Notes: a model not told the origin generated them from the letters alone. DNA of 8,286 nt from an uncultured Oscillibacter sp. (GCA_910579435.1 CAJTVF010000079.1:1-8286), one strand, 5' to 3'. Counted from the stretch's first letter, positions 1-5,286 are shown. A program made the numbers and translations.

Positions 1-24
1 CTATTATCTCCCACTCCGCCATTT

Positions 25-53
25 TTGTCAAAAGTTTTTAAACAGGCTCTAAG
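25..53 (+). promoter_or_regulatory. Weak candidate sigma-A promoter for a short leader or small RNA
   Basis: TTGTCA at 25-30 (5 of 6 to TTGACA) is followed after 17 bases by TCTAAG at 48-53 (4 of 6 to TATAAT). Transcription would begin near 60 and run about 85 bases into the terminator at 109-144. There is no ribosome binding site or convincing open frame in between. The -10 match is poor, so this is only a candidate. The alternative is that 1-108 is simply the 3' untranslated end of a gene left of the window. Confidence 0.25.
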
Positions 54-108
54 AGGAGAGAGCAGGACGCGGAGAGAGATTGTCTCCGGGTTTCGTCGCG
101 GCTTTTTG
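54..108 (+). other. Non-coding leader-like or 3'-UTR segment
   Basis: No credible coding frame is seen here. The RNA could form a small hairpin, CGGAGA (70-75) with TCTCCG (83-88), and GACG 66-69 could close outside it with CGTC 94-97. AGAGG near 52-56 could also pair with CCTCT at 112-116, which is one arm of the downstream terminator, so a terminator/antiterminator switch is conceivable. I recognise no known riboswitch core. It could equally be the tail of an upstream hydrogenase-maturation gene's transcript. Confidence 0.25.
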
Positions 109-144
109 GCCCCTCTGCAGGTCGGCGGAGGGGCTTTGTTTTTT
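109..144 (+). terminator. Rho-independent terminator
   Basis: A 10-bp stem, 109-118 with 125-134 (nine Watson-Crick pairs and one G-U), has a 6-base loop and is followed by TTTGTTTTTT. It ends transcription coming from the left edge. If the mobile element at 146-469 is removed, the U-tract runs directly into the ribosome binding site of the 490-744 gene. The terminator may therefore once have acted as a leader attenuator for that gene. Confidence 0.8.
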
Positions 145-145
145 A

Positions 146-469
146 AGGAAGCACTGATTAGGCCTTGTTTGAAAAAAGTCTAAACGCCCAAAACGGCGGA
201 TCTTTTTCCGCCGCTCTGCGTTAAATTTTCTTGCCGGGCGTCAGCCCGCCCGCGAAAATTTGCCTTGATTGGCGAAAAAATCTCTCACCGTTGGGCATTC
301 CGCCAATTTTCAAACAAGGCCTAAATCAACGTGTGCAGATTTGCGCCAGAAATTTCTGCTGACAAGGAAGAAAATCGCAGGAATCCTGACGGATTTCAAG
401 ATTTTCTAACGCAGTCCAGCGGGAATTTATGGCGTGAAGCTGTGTGCGGGGATTTCATCAGTGGTTCCT
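146..469. mobile_element. Outer miniature inverted-repeat element (MITE-like), interrupted
   Basis: The ends are inverted repeats: 146-160 (AGGAAGCACTGATTA) against the complement of 455-469 (AGGAACCACTGATGA), 13 of 15 identical. TA flanks the element on both sides (144-145 and 470-471). Once the inner element at 161-321 is subtracted, the similarity runs further inward: CACTGATTAAATC on the left against CACTGATGAAATC on the right, then shared blocks around 331-360 and 415-450. The whole is thus an imperfect fold-back of about 161 bp with no coding capacity. TA flanks fit mobilisation by an IS630/Tc1-type transposase in trans, which is an inference because no transposase is present. Some of the flanking T/A identity belongs to the target site, which reads TTTTTAAAA once restored. 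Its right end abuts the ribosome binding site of the next gene. Confidence 0.7.
161..321. mobile_element. Inner miniature inverted-repeat element nested in the outer one
   Basis: Perfect 15-bp terminal inverted repeats, GGCCTTGTTTGAAAA (161-175) and its complement (307-321), are flanked by TA at 159-160 and 322-323. Removing 161-321 and one TA restores the left arm of the outer element so that it pairs with its right arm. This shows the insertion order and supports a 2-bp target duplication. The 161-bp interior is itself an imperfect palindrome with stable small hairpins: CGGCGGA 194-200 with TCCGCCG 207-213, AATTTTC 224-230 with GAAAATT 254-260, and CGGGC 235-239 with GCCCG 244-248. It encodes nothing and would depend on a transposase elsewhere in the genome. 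Confidence 0.75.
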
Positions 470-489
470 TAAAAAGGAGGGAAGACTAT

Positions 490-744
490 ATGGAGACCCG
501 CGTCGCCGTCCTGGCGGTCATCGTCCGGGAGGCGGATTCCGTGGCGGCGCTGAACGCCCTGCTGCATCAATACGAGAGCGCTGTCATTGGCCGGATGGGC
601 GTCCCCTGCCGGGAGCGAGGGATCCGGCTCATCAGCGTGGCCCTGGACGCCCCGGCGGACGTGATTTCCGCTCTGTCCGGGAAGATCGGGCGGCTGCCCG
701 GCGTGACGGCGAAAACCGTCTACGCCCCGCCTACTTTTTCTTGA
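490..744 (+). CDS. TM1266-type iron-only hydrogenase system putative regulator
   Basis: The product is an 84-residue protein with the family's characteristic layout: an N-terminal strand (RVAVLAVIV, residues 4-12), the block IGRMGVPCRERGIRLISV (33-50), then LDAPADVISALSGKIGRLPG (52-71) and KTVY near the end. The family has a small ACT/ferredoxin-like fold and is usually encoded with [FeFe]-hydrogenase maturation genes. Its exact regulatory action is not established, and no DNA-binding motif is visible here. The ATG at 490 is chosen because AAGGAGG (474-480) sits 9 bases upstream and the family similarity begins at residue 3. The same frame is open back to 331, but that part lies inside the outer MITE. 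The last residues (about PPTFS) and the stop lie in a palindromic repeat at 729-758, so the natural C-terminus was probably altered by it. Maturation genes probably lie to the left, outside the window. Confidence 0.88.
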   Translation: METRVAVLAVIVREADSVAALNALLHQYESAVIGRMGVPCRERGIRLISVALDAPADVISALSGKIGRLPGVTAKTVYAPPTFS

Positions 745-758
745 AAGAAAAAGTAGGC
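729..758. repeat. 14-bp perfect palindrome across the regulator's stop codon
   Basis: GCCTACTTTTTCTT (729-742) and its exact complement (745-758) are separated by two bases. The TGA stop of the hydrogenase regulator is at 742-744, at the hairpin tip. There is no U-tract on either strand, so it is not an ordinary terminator. It looks like a REP-like extragenic palindrome. From memory, similar GTAGGC/AAAAAG palindromes recur at gene ends in many genomes, but I cannot verify that here. In the mRNA it would form a stable stem between the first two cistrons. Confidence 0.75.
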
Positions 759-844
759 AAAAAGAACTTTCATGCGCTCTGACTGCCTGGTGAATGACCG
801 GGCCGAAGCGACGGCAACGAAGAAATGCTTGGAGGAAAACGAGG

Positions 845-1909
845 ATGAAACCCTTGAAAACGCTGGCCTTGATGTTGGCCCTGGCCCTGACCCTGACCGC
901 CTGCGGCGTGATTAGCAGCGATGACGGCCCCACGGAGGTGGTGGGGGCCTCTCAGCCCGCCGAGCCCCAGGAGACCGTCCAGCCGGAGGAGACGGCCCCC
1001 CAGCCCGCCGGAAAGGACCCCATTCAAACGGAGCCGGTTCGGGTGGGGGCTTTGAAGGGCCCCACCGCCATGGGCCTGGTCCGCATGATGTCGGATGACG
1101 GCGTCAACAGCTATACGCTGGCGGGCTCCGCCGACGAGCTGACGCCCAAGCTCATTAAGGGCGAGCTGGACATCGCCTGCGTCCCCGCCAACCTGGCGGC
1201 GGTGCTGTACAACAAGACGGAGGGCCAGATCGTCACCCTGGCGGTCAACACCCTGGGCGTCCTCTACATTGTGGAGAACGGCGGGGAGGCCGTCCAATCC
1301 ATGGCGGACCTGAAGGGCAAAACCCTGGTTGCCGCCGGGAAGGGCTCCACGCCGGAGTTCGGTCTTCGCTACCTGCTGGAGCAAAGCGGCCTGGACCCGG
1401 ACAAGGACGTGACCGTCGACTGGAAATCCGAGCACGCCGAATGCGTCGCCGCCCTGGCGGCGGGGACGGCGGACCTGGCCCTGCTGCCCCAGCCCTTTGT
1501 CACCGTGGCCCAGGGGAAGCTGGGGAACGGCCTCCGGGTAGCCCTGGACCTGACGGCGGAGTGGGACGCCCTGGACAACGGCTCCGCCATGATCACCGGC
1601 GTGGCCGTGGCCCGGCGGGACTTTGTGGAGCAGAACCCGGAGCTGGTGGACATGTTCCTGAAAGAGTACGCCGTTTCCGTGGCCTGGGTGAACGAAAATC
1701 CCGCCGAAGCGGCGGAGCTGGTGGCGGCAAACGGCATCATTGAAAGTGCCGCGATTGCCGAGAAAGCCCTGCCCCACTGCAACATCGTCTGCCTCACCGG
1801 ACAGGAGATGTTTGAGAAGCTCTCCGGCTACCTCCAGGTTCTGGCGGCGGCGGCCCCGGAGTCCGTGGGCGGCGCGCTGCCCAGAGACGGCTTTTTCTAC
1901 GGTGTCTAA
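845..1909 (+). CDS. ABC transporter substrate-binding lipoprotein (NMT1/TauA-SsuA-like)
   Basis: The protein has 354 residues. A lipoprotein signal runs from a positive start (MKPLK) through a leucine/alanine core to the lipobox LTAC, with Cys20 as the lipidation site. A proline/glutamate-rich tether (about 21-60) follows, then a periplasmic-binding-protein fold starting near EPVRVGALKGPTAMGL. The blocks GELDIACVPANLAAVLYN, LKGKTLVAAGKGSTPEFGLRYLLE and AALAAGTADLALLPQPFV are typical of the COG0715 (nitrate/sulfonate/thiamine-precursor) group. The ligand cannot be read from sequence. ATG 845 is chosen because GGAGG at 831-835 lies 9 bases upstream and the signal peptide starts there. An in-frame ATG at 794 would add 17 basic residues before the signal. 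It lies 100 bases after the hydrogenase regulator and overlaps the permease gene by 8 bases, so it should be the first importer cistron of one operon. Confidence 0.9.
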   Translation: MKPLKTLALMLALALTLTACGVISSDDGPTEVVGASQPAEPQETVQPEETAPQPAGKDPIQTEPVRVGALKGPTAMGLVRMMSDDGVNSYTLAGSADELTPKLIKGELDIACVPANLAAVLYNKTEGQIVTLAVNTLGVLYIVENGGEAVQSMADLKGKTLVAAGKGSTPEFGLRYLLEQSGLDPDKDVTVDWKSEHAECVAALAAGTADLALLPQPFVTVAQGKLGNGLRVALDLTAEWDALDNGSAMITGVAVARRDFVEQNPELVDMFLKEYAVSVAWVNENPAEAAELVAANGIIESAAIAEKALPHCNIVCLTGQEMFEKLSGYLQVLAAAAPESVGGALPRDGFFYGV

Positions 1910-2654
1910 GCTGAAACCCTGGGCCGCTGCCGTCTGGCTGCTGGCTTGGCAGGGGGGGAGCATGGCCCTGGCTGCGGCGGTCCCCGGCGGGGGGCTGCTG
2001 CTGGCCTCGCCGGTCCAGGCGGCCCTGCGCCTTTTCCAGCTGCTGCCCAGCGCCGCCTTTTGGCAAGCGGCGGGAAATTCGTCCCTGCGCATCTTCGGCG
2101 GCTTTCTGCTCTCCTGCGCGCTGGCGGCGCTGCTGGCGGCGCTGGCTGCGGGGCGGCCCTGGCTCCGGGACCTGCTGGCCCCGCCGGTGGCGGCGGTGAA
2201 GGCGGTGCCCGTGGCCTCCTTCATCATCCTGGCCCTGGTGTGGCTGGATTCCCGGTCCCTGTCCCTGTTCATCTCGGCTCTGATGGTCTTCCCGCCGGTG
2301 TACCTCAACGTTTTGGAGGGCCTTTGCCGGACGGACAGGAAGCTCCTGGAGCTGGCCCGGGTCTACCGGATTCCCCTTCGGCGGCGGATTTGGGGGATCT
2401 ATGTGCCCCAGGTGCTGCCCTATTTCCGCTCCGCGGCCTCCCTGGCCCTGGGGCTGTGCTGGAAGGCGGGGGCGGCGGCGGAGGTGATCGGCCTCCCGGC
2501 GGGGACCATCGGCGAGCGGCTGTACACCGCGAAAATTTACCTGCAGACGCCGGACCTCTTCGCCTGGACCGCCGTGATCTTGATTCTGGCGGCGGTCTTT
2601 GAGCGGCTGTTTCTGGCGGCGGTGGACCTGCTTGCGGGAAAGGCGGGACGGTGA
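1902..2654 (+). CDS. ABC transporter permease (TauC/SsuC-like)
   Basis: The protein has 250 residues, the usual size for this family. Hydrophobic segments lie near residues 7-26, 61-83, 99-115, 119-138 and 228-245. The EAA loop that contacts the ATPase is clear at about 150-174 (ELARVYRIPLRRRIWGIYVP). A typical TauC N-terminal pattern (transmembrane helix, LPS-like segment, then NSSLRIFGGFLL) is present. I chose the GTG at 1902, which overlaps the upstream stop (1907-1909) by 8 bases. It gives a complete first membrane helix, and expression by translational coupling would explain the lack of an obvious ribosome binding site. The ATG at 1962 has a G-rich stretch just before it but would delete that helix. 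This subunit forms the membrane channel that receives substrate from the 845-1909 lipoprotein. Confidence 0.9.
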   Translation: MSKLKPWAAAVWLLAWQGGSMALAAAVPGGGLLLASPVQAALRLFQLLPSAAFWQAAGNSSLRIFGGFLLSCALAALLAALAAGRPWLRDLLAPPVAAVKAVPVASFIILALVWLDSRSLSLFISALMVFPPVYLNVLEGLCRTDRKLLELARVYRIPLRRRIWGIYVPQVLPYFRSAASLALGLCWKAGAAAEVIGLPAGTIGERLYTAKIYLQTPDLFAWTAVILILAAVFERLFLAAVDLLAGKAGR

Positions 2655-3217
2655 TGGAAATTCGCGTGGAAGGGCTCTGCAAGTCCTACGGCGGCAAAGC
2701 CGTGCTGACGAATCTGACCGCCGTCTTCCGGCCGGGAATCACCTGCGCCGCCGCCCCCTCCGGAACGGGAAAAACCACCCTCCTCCGCCTCCTGCTGGGG
2801 CTGGAGCGCCCCGACGCAGGGAGCATCCGGGGCGCGGGCTGCCGCTGGGCCGCCGTATTTCAGGAGGACCGGCTGCTGGAGGACCTGTCCGCCGCCGGGA
2901 ATCTCCGCTTTGCCCTGGGGGAGGTCCCCGGGGAGGCCGGAGCCCTGCTGGCACGCCTGGGGCTGGACCTCTCGGACCCCCAGCCCGTCCGGGCCTGGTC
3001 CGGGGGCATGAAGCGGCGGCTGGCCCTGGCCCGGGCCCTGCTGGCCCCGGCGGAAGCCCTGGCTCTGGACGAGCCCTTCACCGGCCTGGACGGGGAGAAC
3101 CGGGCCCGGTGCCTGGAGCTCATACGGGAGAGGGGGCGGGGGAAGCCCGTGCTGCTGGCCACCCACGACCTGACCGGCCTGGAGGACGCGCCGGTGGTGC
3201 GGCTGGGGGGCGGATAG
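2654..3217 (+). CDS. ABC transporter ATP-binding protein, compact (SsuB/TauB-like)
   Basis: At 187 residues this is clearly shorter than the usual 240-260 of the family. All core motifs are present: Walker A APSGTGKTT (34-42), Q-loop Gln70 in VFQEDRLLEDLS, signature SGGM (116-119), Walker B ALALDEPF (135-142), D-loop GLD and H-loop His171 in ATHD. The first Walker A glycine is alanine and the signature starts with Trp instead of Leu. The frame ends soon after the H-loop strand, so the C-terminal extension of other importers is missing. The start ATG 2654 overlaps the permease stop (TGATG), which indicates coupling; a GTG at 2651 would add one residue. It powers import by the preceding permease and lipoprotein. 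Downstream frames show no leftover family sequence, so I read it as naturally short and not frameshifted. Confidence 0.9.
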   Translation: MEIRVEGLCKSYGGKAVLTNLTAVFRPGITCAAAPSGTGKTTLLRLLLGLERPDAGSIRGAGCRWAAVFQEDRLLEDLSAAGNLRFALGEVPGEAGALLARLGLDLSDPQPVRAWSGGMKRRLALARALLAPAEALALDEPFTGLDGENRARCLELIRERGRGKPVLLATHDLTGLEDAPVVRLGGG

Positions 3218-3247
3218 AAAAAACTCTGCCGCAGGCGGAGTTTTTTC
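3218..3247. terminator. Terminator of the regulator-importer operon, bidirectional
   Basis: AAAAAACTCTGCC (3218-3230) pairs with GGCGGAGTTTTTT (3234-3246) around a 3-base loop, with one G-U pair on the plus strand. It begins directly after the ATPase stop codon. The A and T tracts make it usable in both directions, although no minus-strand gene approaches it closely. Confidence 0.85.
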
Positions 3248-3269
3248 GGCGGAGTCTAAAATGAATATG

Positions 3270-3304
3270 CAGTCGGACAGTATCCACTGTCCGACTGATT
3301 TTTT
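3270..3304 (+). terminator. Second rho-independent terminator in tandem
   Basis: A perfect 11-bp stem, CAGTCGGACAG (3270-3280) with CTGTCCGACTG (3287-3297), has a 6-base loop and is followed by ATTTTTTA. It lies 22 bases after the first terminator and 38 bases before the next start codon. It is either a back-up terminator or a leader hairpin for the gene at 3342. Confidence 0.8.
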
Positions 3305-3341
3305 ATATTCAGGGGCAGGACCCCTGAAGGGAGCACTCTAT

Positions 3342-3662
3342 ATGAGTAACGAAGTGAAAACCGAAGCGAACGAAGCGAAAAAGGAAGTCAAGATTGATCC
3401 CGCATACCAGGGCTACGTCTTCCTCGGCTGGGCCTCCGGCCTGTTCGAGCTCAAAAGCGGCGAGAAGCGGCCCTATCACAACATGTACGTATTTTCTCCC
3501 GTCAGCGACTATGTATCCGCCGAATACGAAGCCAGCGGCTTCAAGGCGGAGAAAAAGAAGTGCATCAGCCCGAGTGTATGGGCTGGCATGAACCCCGGCG
3601 ATAAGGTCCGCCTGTTCTTCGATGATAAGGGACGAGTAGTCGAGGCCGCCCTGGACGGCTGA
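3342..3662 (+). CDS. Hypothetical protein, 106 residues
   Basis: I do not recognise a family. Residues 1-19 are highly charged (Lys/Glu rich, probably flexible). The rest is compact and strand-rich, with aromatic positions in GYVFLGWASGLFELKSGEKR and HNMYVFSPVSDYV. It ends with a segment suggestive of a small beta-barrel (MNPGDKVRLFFDDKGRVVEAAL). There is no signal peptide or membrane segment. An OB-fold-like accessory protein of a mobile element is only a guess from the predicted strand pattern and the neighbouring transposase debris. ATG 3342 is chosen because AAGGGAG (3327-3333) is well placed; a 7-bp hairpin (3309-3315 with 3321-3327) abuts it. The same frame is open to an ATG at 3261, but that version would be translated through the 3270-3304 terminator. 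No clear promoter is visible between the terminator and the start. Confidence 0.7.
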   Translation: MSNEVKTEANEAKKEVKIDPAYQGYVFLGWASGLFELKSGEKRPYHNMYVFSPVSDYVSAEYEASGFKAEKKKCISPSVWAGMNPGDKVRLFFDDKGRVVEAALDG

Positions 3663-3833
3663 GACAGCCCAATTTGGTAATCTCCGAAATGTCGTGATGA
3701 TATGCCGTGTTGCCGTGAAAATGGAAGACTACAGGGAATCCGGGGCGCCCGAAGGGCTTCCCGGACCCCCGGAAGTAATCACGGGGGTACTCATGACAAA
3801 TAGAAGGGTGGACTACCAATGAAGCGGGCCAGG
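3663..3833 (+). other. Structured intergenic segment with an unassigned short open frame
   Basis: A two-tier hairpin can form: TCCGGGG 3739-3745 with CCCCGGA 3767-3773, enclosing GCCC 3747-3750 with GGGC 3754-3757. One frame stays open from 3640 to the TGA at 3820-3822. From ATG 3697 it gives 41 residues including EGLPGPPEVITGVLMTNRR. Its stop overlaps an ATG at 3819 that reads into the IS30 fragment (ATGA overlap). There is no ribosome binding site and no recognised family, so I do not call a gene. It may be the remnant of a gene broken when the IS30 end arrived. Confidence 0.3.
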
Positions 3834-4058
3834 AAACCGCGCACAAAGATTTTTTATTGCCACCCATACAGCGCCTATGAACGGGGATCTAATGAGAACA
3901 TGAACCGGATCATAAGGCGGTTTTTTCCAAAGGGGATCAACTTCGACAATGTGAGCGCGGCGGAGGTGGAGGAGTGGCTGGCCAACTATCCGCGCCGGAT
4001 CCCGGGGTGAAAAACGCCGCAAATGCTTTATGATGAATACATGACCGTGGCGGCCTGA
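3834..4058 (+). pseudogene. IS30-family transposase, 3'-terminal remnant with in-frame stop
   Basis: The translation contains the hallmark C-terminal block of IS30 transposases: TKIFYCHPYSAYERGSNEN followed by an arginine-rich NRIIRRFFPKG, an acidic helix and an NYPRR motif. The ERGSNEN block carries the last acidic residue of the DDE triad. The DNA-binding region and the first two catalytic aspartates are absent. A TGA at 4008-4010 interrupts the frame exactly where the family normally has an aromatic residue before KTP (GWKTP or GYKTP). Beyond it the same frame resumes with KTPQMLYDEYMTVAA and stops at 4056-4058, matching the family's end. A single TGG-to-TGA change would explain this. The left similarity boundary is near 3834-3846 and is approximate. 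I could not identify either terminal inverted repeat. The fragment cannot encode an active transposase. Confidence 0.85.
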
Positions 4059-4155
4059 CACGCTGAACACGGGAAAACGACCAGGCCGGAACCGCCCAGG
4101 GGCGCCGGCCAATTCTTCGCGCCATTTTTGCACCGCCAGCGCCGTGGAGGTGCGG
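4059..4155. other. Non-coding stretch after the transposase remnant
   Basis: No gene is supported. GGCCGG (4084-4089) can pair with CCGGCC (4105-4110), with an inner GCCC/GGGC stem. This may be the untranslated right flank of the old insertion sequence, but its terminal repeat could not be recognised. Confidence 0.35.
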
Positions 4156-4193
4156 AAAACGGGGATCCCACCTGGAGCGGGATCCCCGTTTTT
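4156..4193. terminator. Strong bidirectional terminator hairpin
   Basis: AAAACGGGGATCCC (4156-4169) pairs with 4179-4192 in a 14-bp perfect stem with a 9-base loop. A T-run follows on the plus strand (GTTTTT) and a shorter one on the minus strand (GTTTT). On the minus strand it lies about 145 bases past the exoA stop codon and is the first plausible terminator for that gene. On the plus strand it ends transcripts from the transposase remnant. Confidence 0.8.
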
Positions 4194-4338
4194 AAGGCTA
4201 TTAAAAACTTTTTATAATTTTTTGTAATTTAGGCCTTGACATTTTGCGCGCCGCGCCAGGAGCGTCCAACGCGCATTTATAAAGAAAAAGGGGGCAGGGA
4301 CGGAAAAGAGCGCGCGATTCAGGGCCTTCTCCGCCTGT
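4194..4338. other. Intergenic stretch between terminator and exoA stop
   Basis: An AT-rich block (4198-4230) precedes a GC-rich block. TTGACA occurs at 4236-4241, but no -10 box lies at a usable distance. No open frame with a ribosome binding site was found on either strand. The segment is probably exoA 3' untranslated sequence. Confidence 0.4.
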
Positions 4339-5097
4339 TCAGTCTTCGGACAATTCCAGCACCACCGGGCAGTGATCGCTTCCCTGGACCTCGCTCCAGA
4401 TGTCCGCGCCGCAGATACGGCTCCTCAGGCGTTCCGAGACGATGAAATAGTCGATTCTCCACCCCGTGTTGTTCTCCCGGGCCCGTCCCCGGTAGCTCCA
4501 CCAGGAATAGGCCCCGGTCTTGTCCGGGTACAGCGCCCGGAAGGTGTCCACAAAGCCGGAGGCCAGGAGCTGGGTCATTTTCCCCCGTTCCTCGTCGGTG
4601 AAGCCGGGATTCCGGCGGTTGGGGCCGGGATTTTTCAGGTCGATCTCCTGGTGGGCCACGTTCAGGTCCCCGCAGTAGACCACCGGCTTTTCCCTGTCCA
4701 GCTCGCAAAGGTACTCCCGGAGATCGTCCTCCCAGGCCATGCGGTAATCCAGACGGAGGAGCTGGTCCTTGGAGTTGGGGGTATAGCAGCAGACCAGGTA
4801 AAAGTCCGGGAACTCCGCCGTGATGATCCGCCCCTCGTGGCGGTGCTCGTCGATTCCAAAGTCATAGGTGACGTTCAACGGCTCCCGCCGGGTGAAGACG
4901 GCGGTGCCGGAGTAGCCCGCCTTGTCCGCGCTGTTCCAGAAGCGCTGGTAGCCGGGGAGATCAAACTCCGCCTGCTCCGGGCGCATTTTCGTCTCTTGAA
5001 GGCAGATGACGTCCGCGCCGGCGAAGGCGCAGAAGTCCAGGAAGCCCTTTTTCAGGCAGGCCCGAAGGCCGTTGACGTTCCAGGAAACCAGTCTCAT
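4339..5097 (-). CDS. exoA: Exodeoxyribonuclease III / AP endonuclease
   Basis: This 252-residue member of the exonuclease III (Xth/ExoA) family of Mg2+-dependent phosphodiesterases incises DNA at abasic sites and trims 3' ends in base excision repair in the cytoplasm. Catalytic landmarks are intact: Asn7 in SWNVNGLRA, metal-binding Glu35 in CLQETK, Tyr105 in CCYTPNS, Asp144 and Asn146 in CGDLNVAH, and the terminal Asp241-His242 pair in GSDHCPV. The DNA-contact region WWSYRGRARENNTGWRIDYF is also typical. Length matches the family. The ATG at 5097 has GAGGTG (complement of 5103-5108) upstream at suitable spacing, and the conserved N-terminus starts at residue 1. It is divergent from yaaA and has its own promoter candidate at 5137-5166. 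A terminator candidate lies at 4156-4193. Confidence 0.96.
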   Translation of the reverse strand: MRLVSWNVNGLRACLKKGFLDFCAFAGADVICLQETKMRPEQAEFDLPGYQRFWNSADKAGYSGTAVFTRREPLNVTYDFGIDEHRHEGRIITAEFPDFYLVCCYTPNSKDQLLRLDYRMAWEDDLREYLCELDREKPVVYCGDLNVAHQEIDLKNPGPNRRNPGFTDEERGKMTQLLASGFVDTFRALYPDKTGAYSWWSYRGRARENNTGWRIDYFIVSERLRSRICGADIWSEVQGSDHCPVVLELSED

Positions 5098-5136
5098 AAA
5101 AGCACCTCTTTAAAATATTCGAATTTTTCCTCCCCT

Positions 5137-5166
5137 ATTGTAACGGATTTCGGGGAAGGGTTTCAA
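5137..5166 (-). promoter_or_regulatory. Sigma-A-type promoter of exoA
   Basis: On the minus strand, TTGAAA (complement of 5161-5166) is followed after 18 bases by TACAAT (complement of 5137-5142). The matches to consensus are 4 of 6 and 5 of 6. The start site would be near 5130, giving a leader of about 33 bases that contains the exoA ribosome binding site. Confidence 0.6.
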
Positions 5167-5286
5167 GATGATTCCTGCAATTTTCGGGAAATTTTTTCTG
5201 ACGGCTCCGTTTTTTGTTTTTGGGAAATCCTATAGATCTGTCAGAATCGCGAAATGTACCCCTTTTTGGTTGCTTCCTCTCCTGGT

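Noticed and set aside
1..53. Loose resemblance of the left edge (CCGCCA, TTTTAAACAGGC) to the right end of the inner MITE
   Set aside because: Alignment needs gaps and mismatches and the rest of the element would be outside the window.
331..489. N-terminal extension of the hydrogenase regulator
   Set aside because: It lies inside the MITE, and family similarity and the ribosome binding site both point to ATG 490.
770..2308. Long minus-strand open frame of 512 codons opposite the importer genes
   Set aside because: It mirrors the GC-biased codon pattern of the lipoprotein and permease genes, has low-complexity composition, no ribosome binding site and no recognisable domain, while the plus-strand genes carry clear family motifs.
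4229..4238. TTAGGCCTTG, identical to the end of the inner MITE with its TA
   Set aside because: Only ten bases match and no opposite end is found nearby, so it is probably chance or an unprovable relic.
4236..4241. Perfect TTGACA box
   Set aside because: The following 15-19 bases are GC-rich with no -10 element, and no gene starts downstream on the plus strand.
4372..5235. Plus-strand open frame of 287 codons opposite exoA
   Set aside because: It is a shadow of the well-conserved exoA coding strand with no ribosome binding site or domain.
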